A DNA stretch of 64,000 bases, from positions 62,001-126,000 of the forward strand of contig NZ_SAYT01000005.1 of NCBI RefSeq assembly GCF_004296575.1, written 5' to 3'. Positions 60,189-64,000 of the stretch are shown here, piece by piece. The notes beneath the pieces were generated by a model. The model saw only the letters and a program-made list of their open reading frames with translations. It searched no databases and was not told the DNA's origin. Made by a program: the position numbers and the translations under genes. Source of the stretch: Dyella amyloliquefaciens (GTDB lineage Bacteria > Pseudomonadota > Gammaproteobacteria > Xanthomonadales > Rhodanobacteraceae). Numbering within the stretch: the stretch's first letter is position 1; every line of letters begins with the position of its first letter.

Positions 60189-60605
60189 TCACTTCCGCGC
60201 GAACTGCTGCAGGATACCCATCGCCGGTGCGAGCTGGCTGGCCGTCTCTGGCCCGAGTTCGTGCCGGCCGACGATGTACTCCGGCGAGTTGCAGGCGATC
60301 CAGGCATCGCCATGCTCGTCCTCCCACACCAGCGCCTTCAGCGGCAGATCCAGGCCAATGGCCGGCTCCATCTTCATCAGCGGCGTGCCCGACTTCGGGT
60401 TGCCGAAGATCAGCATCTGCTCGGGTCGCATGGCCAGCCCCGCCCGCTGCGCATCACCGCTGAAGTCGATCCGGGCGAACACCGTAAGCCCATGCGATGC
60501 AAAAGCCTGCTCCAGGCCTTCGATGGTCTTCGCCACGTCGAGGTTGGAACGGAAGCGAATGACCCCGTAGTGCGGGACCCCGAGGCTGGAGATGTCGTTG
60601 GGCAT
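60189..60605 (-). CDS. DUF302 protein
   Basis: 138 residues. VPHYGVIRFRSNLDVAKTIEGLEQAF, VFARIDFSGDAQRAGL and MLIFGNPKSGTPLM match the DUF302 fold (given as regions). No signal peptide is seen. Function unknown. It is convergent with the GFA gene and followed upstream by the SDR gene on the same strand after 112 bases. Confidence 0.9.
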   Translation of the reverse strand: MPNDISSLGVPHYGVIRFRSNLDVAKTIEGLEQAFASHGLTVFARIDFSGDAQRAGLAMRPEQMLIFGNPKSGTPLMKMEPAIGLDLPLKALVWEDEHGDAWIACNSPEYIVGRHELGPETASQLAPAMGILQQFARK

Positions 60606-60717
60606 GGCGCACCTGGACTGATGACGGATCGCGCGATGCTCCAACGACCACCGTCAAGGCGATGCATGCGTCAGGACGCCCGCATTCATGGAAGCATCCT
60701 GACGTAGCAGGCGAGGA

Positions 60718-61464
60718 TCAGCGCACGCCGCCGCCAGCAAACAAGCGTTCGCCGGTCAGCCAGTACGAGTCGTCCGACGCCAGGAAGGTGACGATCGAAG
60801 CGATGTCGTTCGGCTGGCCGATGCGGCCTAGCGGGGTCTGCGCGACGGCATGGGCGTGGAAGTCCGAACCGATGAAGCCGGCCGAGTGGGTACCCTCGGT
60901 TTCCACCATGCCCGGGTTGACCGCGTTGACGCGGATCTTGCGCGGACCCAGTTCTCGCGACAGCACGCCGGTGATGGCATCCACGGCGCCCTTGGTGCCG
61001 GTATAGACGGCACTGGTCTCCGGCACGATGCGCGTGACCAGCGAACCGATGTTGATGACGCTGCCGCCCTCGCCGAGATGCTTCGCGGCCGCCTGGGTGG
61101 TCAGCAGCAGGCCGAGCACGTTGACGTTGAACTGCTTGTGGAAGTGTTCCTCGGTGATCTGCTCGAGCGGACTGAATTCGTAGACGCCGGAGTTGTTCAC
61201 AAGGACATCCAGCCGGCCGAACTGCTTGACCGCGGCGTCCACGATGGCCTGCGCGTCGGCGGCCCTGGAAACGTCGCCACCGACGGCCACAGCCTTGCCG
61301 CCGGCCTTCTCGATCTCGCTGACCACGGCGTCGGCGCCGGCCTTGCTGGAGGCATAGTTCACGACGACAGAAGCACCTTCGGCGGCCAGCGACTTCGCGA
61401 TGGCAGCACCGATACCCTTGGAGGCGCCGGTGACGACGGCCACTTTACCTTTGAGCTTGCTCAT
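60718..61464 (-). CDS. Short-chain dehydrogenase/reductase
   Basis: 248 residues, classical SDR. The nucleotide motif is VVTGASKGIGAAIA, the structural motif NNSG (usually NNAG), and the active site pairs Ser in NIGSLVT with YTGTK. NYASSKAGAD after beta-2 suggests NADP(H) preference. The substrate is unknown; similar to 3-oxoacyl-ACP reductase-like enzymes. It is divergent from the ArsR-type gene and probably controlled by it. Confidence 0.92.
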   Translation of the reverse strand: MSKLKGKVAVVTGASKGIGAAIAKSLAAEGASVVVNYASSKAGADAVVSEIEKAGGKAVAVGGDVSRAADAQAIVDAAVKQFGRLDVLVNNSGVYEFSPLEQITEEHFHKQFNVNVLGLLLTTQAAAKHLGEGGSVINIGSLVTRIVPETSAVYTGTKGAVDAITGVLSRELGPRKIRVNAVNPGMVETEGTHSAGFIGSDFHAHAVAQTPLGRIGQPNDIASIVTFLASDDSYWLTGERLFAGGGVR

Positions 61465-61518
61465 GACGGGATCCTGATGGGGGTGAGGGGGGGACCACTG
61501 GGAGTTCTTAACTCCCAT

Positions 61519-61537
61519 AGTTCGTAACATACGAACT
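61519..61537. promoter_or_regulatory. Palindromic operator AGTTCGTA-N3-TACGAACT
   Basis: A perfect 8-bp inverted repeat with a 3-base centre in the 109-base gap between the divergent SDR and ArsR-type genes. The flanks carry partial copies (AGTTCTTAACT, GAACTCATGAACTAGTT). It is a likely site for the ArsR-type repressor. Confidence 0.7.
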
Positions 61538-61573
61538 CATGAACTAGTTTTCAAGAGCTGGTAAAATGCCGCC

Positions 61574-61945
61574 ATGCGTCCGTTGACCCACCCCTCGATC
61601 GACGACATCACCGTGGAGGGCATCCTCCATGCGCTGTCCGACCCCGTACGCGTCCGTATCTACGCGCAGCTGGCCTGCGCCGAGGGCGCCAACAGCAGCT
61701 GCTCGGCCTTCCTGCAGATGGAGGACCGCTGCATCCCCAAGTCCACGCTGTCCCAGCATTTCCGGGCCCTGCGCGAGGCAGGCCTGATCCGCAGCGAGCG
61801 CCGCGGCGTGGAAATGCTCAACACCACCCGCTGCGACGAGATCCAGCAACGCTTCCCCGGCCTGCTGCCGGCGATCATGCACGCGCACGCGATCCAGTCC
61901 GGCAAGCCGCTGCCACCAGACCCTGAGGACCAATCGTCCGATTGA
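61574..61945 (+). CDS. ArsR-family transcriptional regulator
   Basis: 123 residues. The winged helix is visible as ALSDPVRVRIYAQLAC and KSTLSQHFRALREAGLIRSERRGVEM. It has four Cys (35, 43, 53 and 87); none forms the ELCVCDL arsenic site, so a thiol redox or other effector is more likely. It is divergent from the SDR gene with a palindrome between. Confidence 0.92.
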   Translation: MRPLTHPSIDDITVEGILHALSDPVRVRIYAQLACAEGANSSCSAFLQMEDRCIPKSTLSQHFRALREAGLIRSERRGVEMLNTTRCDEIQQRFPGLLPAIMHAHAIQSGKPLPPDPEDQSSD

Positions 61946-62378
61946 CCGCGTGCCTGGCATGCGTCAGCGCGCTCAGGTGCTTCGCGAAGCGCGACGGGTG
62001 TCGGCGCTTGAGATCCTTTTGATTGTGCAGGAGTCATCGCCCCACTTCTGCGTTGCATGAGGGATGCGCCTGCACTGGGCATGCTGGGACAAGAGCTGAG
62101 AGAAGATTGTTGCCGCTGGAAGCGTCGACAAGCTGTCGCTGTTTACGACAGCGGACGCCGAGATTCAGGCGTCATGCGGCGCATGAAGTGCGCGGTTATC
62201 GCTATATCGGCAATCGCTGCCGGATGACATCCATCTCAGCTCACGATGCGAAGTGAATCGTGGCCATCCATGGCCGGCGGTCCCGTCCGTGCATCCCCTG
62301 GGACAACGCAACCATAGCGGGACAGACGCCGAAGCGGCATCTCATACAAGTCGTAGGAATATTCCTACAAATGTGACG
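61946..62378. other. Gene-free interval
   Basis: No convincing gene on either strand and no long repeat. It ends with a local AT-rich stretch (GTAGGAATATTCCTAC at 62353-62368, a perfect palindrome) just before the tsaB stop codon, which may act as a terminator or operator. Confidence 0.5.
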
Positions 62379-63068
62379 TCAGGCCTTGCCCTGCTCCACC
62401 AGCGTCAGCGCGACTTTGTCACGCAGATACACAGGCAACGCGTGCTCGGGAGCCGTTGCGCGGCCCGCGGCGAATTCGCGTGCAGCCAGTTCCGCGACGT
62501 GACGCGCCTGCGGATAACGCACGCCTTCTGCGGAACGCAGCTCGCCCGTGAGATGTCGGCGAACTTCCTGCTCATACGTGGACCAGCCCGTACCGACGAC
62601 GTGCCAGTGCGATTCATTCGGCAGCACGAGTGATTGCGGCAGGCACACGCGTTCTTCGTCGAGTGCGATCAGCCCACCGTTGTCGTCACGGCGGTAACTC
62701 GCGGCATAGATCTCGCCCATGCGCGCATCGATCACGGCGAGGATCGCGGCGTCATCTTCCGGCGCCTCGAGCGCCAGCGCGGCAAGCGACGACACGGTAA
62801 CCACGGGCACGTCCAGCGCCAGCGCCATGCCCTGCGCCAGGGAAATACCGAGCCGCACACCGGTGAACGCCCCGGGGCCACGGCCAACGGCAATGGCATC
62901 GAGTGCGTGACGTCCGAGGCCGGCTTCGGCCAGCAGATTGTCGGCCATCGGCAACACCAGCTCGGTGTGACGGCGTGGCGCGACTTCGCTGCGCGCGATC
63001 ACTTCGTCGCCATGGACCAGGGCGACGGAGCAGGCTTCGGTGGAGGTTTCGATGGCGAGCAGATTCAT
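62379..63068 (-). CDS. tsaB: TsaB, tRNA t6A37 synthesis subunit
   Basis: 229 residues. LLAIETSTEACSVAL is the N-terminal ASKHA motif and VGRGPGAFTGVRLGISLAQGMAL the family hallmark. TsaB partners TsaD and TsaE in making threonylcarbamoyladenosine at position 37 of tRNAs. The start chosen begins directly with the first beta strand. Confidence 0.95.
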   Translation of the reverse strand: MNLLAIETSTEACSVALVHGDEVIARSEVAPRRHTELVLPMADNLLAEAGLGRHALDAIAVGRGPGAFTGVRLGISLAQGMALALDVPVVTVSSLAALALEAPEDDAAILAVIDARMGEIYAASYRRDDNGGLIALDEERVCLPQSLVLPNESHWHVVGTGWSTYEQEVRRHLTGELRSAEGVRYPQARHVAELAAREFAAGRATAPEHALPVYLRDKVALTLVEQGKA

Positions 63069-63277
63069 GAGGACTCCATGGTAACGGCAAGCGCCGCCAG
63101 GGGCACGCTTGCCATGGTGCGGCCGGGTCCGGGCCACGAGCGGGCACCGGCGCGGCAACGTCGGGTGCATGGATGGCAAACACGGGGCAGCGATCCATTA
63201 CCTGCCAGGTAATCGCTTGTGCGCATGTCGGGTCGCAAGCTGGACCCACCAAAACGCACACGAAGAGGAGAACCACC

Positions 63278-63649
63278 ATGACCACCCACGCCCATGCCCT
63301 CGCCGAACGCTATATCGCCAGCTGGAACGAAACCGACACCCTGCGCCGTCGCAGCCTCATCGAAGACGTCTACAACGAGCACGCCCGCTACACCGATCCC
63401 ATGGTGGACGCCAAGGGCTGGGAGGCCATCGACGCCACGGTGAGCGCGGTGCAGAACATGTTCCCCGGCCACCGCTTCACGCTGGCCGGTGATGTCGACG
63501 CCCATCACGACACGCTGCGCTTCCAGTGGCACCTGGCCGCACCCGGCGCAGACGAGCCGCTGGTGATCGGCTTCGACGTCGCGGCGATGGAGGGCGGCCG
63601 CATCGGCCAGGTCTTCGGTTTCCTCGACAAGGTGCCGCACGTCATCTGA
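63278..63649 (+). CDS. SnoaL/NTF2-like domain protein
   Basis: 123 residues: ALAERYIASWNETD, YTDPMVDAKGWEAIDA and VIGFDVAAMEGGRIGQVFGFLDKV fit the SnoaL-like NTF2 fold. The activity is unknown. GAGGAG is eight bases before the ATG. It is followed by an alpha/beta hydrolase gene after 50 bases, probably co-transcribed. Confidence 0.88.
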   Translation: MTTHAHALAERYIASWNETDTLRRRSLIEDVYNEHARYTDPMVDAKGWEAIDATVSAVQNMFPGHRFTLAGDVDAHHDTLRFQWHLAAPGADEPLVIGFDVAAMEGGRIGQVFGFLDKVPHVI

Positions 63650-63699
63650 CCCATTCGCGCGGGCGGGCATCACCGTCCGCGCCCACCGGAGACCTCACC

Positions 63700-64000
63700 A
63701 TGCCAACTTTTACCACCAACGACGGGATCACCCTGGCCTATGAAGATTGGGGCCGCGGCAAACCTATCCTGTTCGTCCACTCGTGGGCACTGGACTCACA
63801 GATGTGGGCACCGCACATGCTCCACTTCAACGCCATGGGCATGCGCACCATCGCCATGGATCGCCGCGACCATGGCCGCTCGGATCGACCTTACGACGGC
63901 TATGACTATGACCGTCTCGCCGATGATCTGGCGGCGCTGATAGAGCACCTGGATCTTCACGAGCTGACCTTGATCGGCCACTCCATGGGCACCGCTGAAT
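63700..64000 (+). CDS. Alpha/beta hydrolase (5' part only)
   Basis: The first 100 codons; the gene runs past the right edge. ILFVHSWALDSQMW (oxyanion region) and MDRRDHGRSDRP are followed by the nucleophile elbow GHSMG at the very end of the window. It resembles non-haem chloroperoxidase or esterase type hydrolases. The oxyanion motif is HSW rather than the usual HGW. Confidence 0.9.
   Translation, partial: MPTFTTNDGITLAYEDWGRGKPILFVHSWALDSQMWAPHMLHFNAMGMRTIAMDRRDHGRSDRPYDGYDYDRLADDLAALIEHLDLHELTLIGHSMGTAE

Overview
This window is about 64 kb of GC-rich chromosome from a gammaproteobacterium. The best fit is the order Xanthomonadales (Lysobacterales), family Rhodanobacteraceae (Dyella, Luteibacter, Frateuria or Rhodanobacter-like). 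This is inferred from the gene order (DUF2066-AI-2E-hda against purMN-DUF3108; kdsD-kdsC-lptCAB-rpoN-hpf-hprK-rapZ-PTS), from an HU protein with an Ala/Lys-rich N-terminal tail, and from paired GTAGGAGCGCACCC intergenic repeats. No rRNA is present to confirm it. Almost all of the window is core housekeeping and motility DNA; one segment after a tRNA-Phe gene looks foreign.

Layout. (1) 1-5.1 kb, minus strand: flagellar rod/hook operon flgB-C-D-E-F-G-H-I (flgI runs off the left edge), with a sigma-54 type promoter upstream of flgB. (2) 5.3-12.0 kb: two 0.4 kb inverted copies of a dispersed repeat enclose cheV (minus) and, on plus, a soluble chemoreceptor, flgA, flgM, flgN and an EAL-like/HDOD protein. 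Sigma-54 and sigma-28 type promoters sit where the flagellar hierarchy predicts. (3) 12-16 kb, minus: a coupled ferredoxin, gamma-glutamyltransferase, metallo-hydrolase and TMEM43-like operon, with the remnant of a second metallo-hydrolase gene inside it. (4) 16-22 kb: lipoprotein, coaD, rsmD, then ftsY, AsmA-like, mutY, yggX and tRNA-Phe. (5) 22-30 kb: accessory genes, including an AT-richer membrane protein, a phasin, a PepSY protein, HU and an M28 peptidase. (6) 30-46 kb: recQ, an alkyltransferase-like gene, phosphate transport, trmJ, suhB, hda, purMN, murA and a BolA gene. (7) 46-57 kb: Kdo synthesis and LPS export, rpoN, hpf, hprK, rapZ and a regulatory phosphotransferase system (EIIA-Man type, HPr, EI). 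(8) 57-64 kb: a LysR/YeiH pair, small enzymes, an SDR/ArsR pair, tsaB, and an alpha/beta hydrolase that runs off the right edge.

How the parts connect. RpoN encoded at 49.7 kb is the likely sigma factor for the promoters at 5.15 and 7.23 kb. FlgM, the anti-sigma factor, has a sigma-28 type promoter of its own. HprK would modify Ser46 of the HPr encoded two genes downstream, and no sugar permease is present, which points to a regulatory rather than a transport PTS.

The most unusual DNA is a 291-base triple inverted repeat (51969-52259) lying directly against the hprK start codon, where ptsN is often found in related clusters. Its right arm contains the only ribosome binding site visible for hprK. 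Eight paired and several unpaired REP-type repeats occupy most of the other gene borders.
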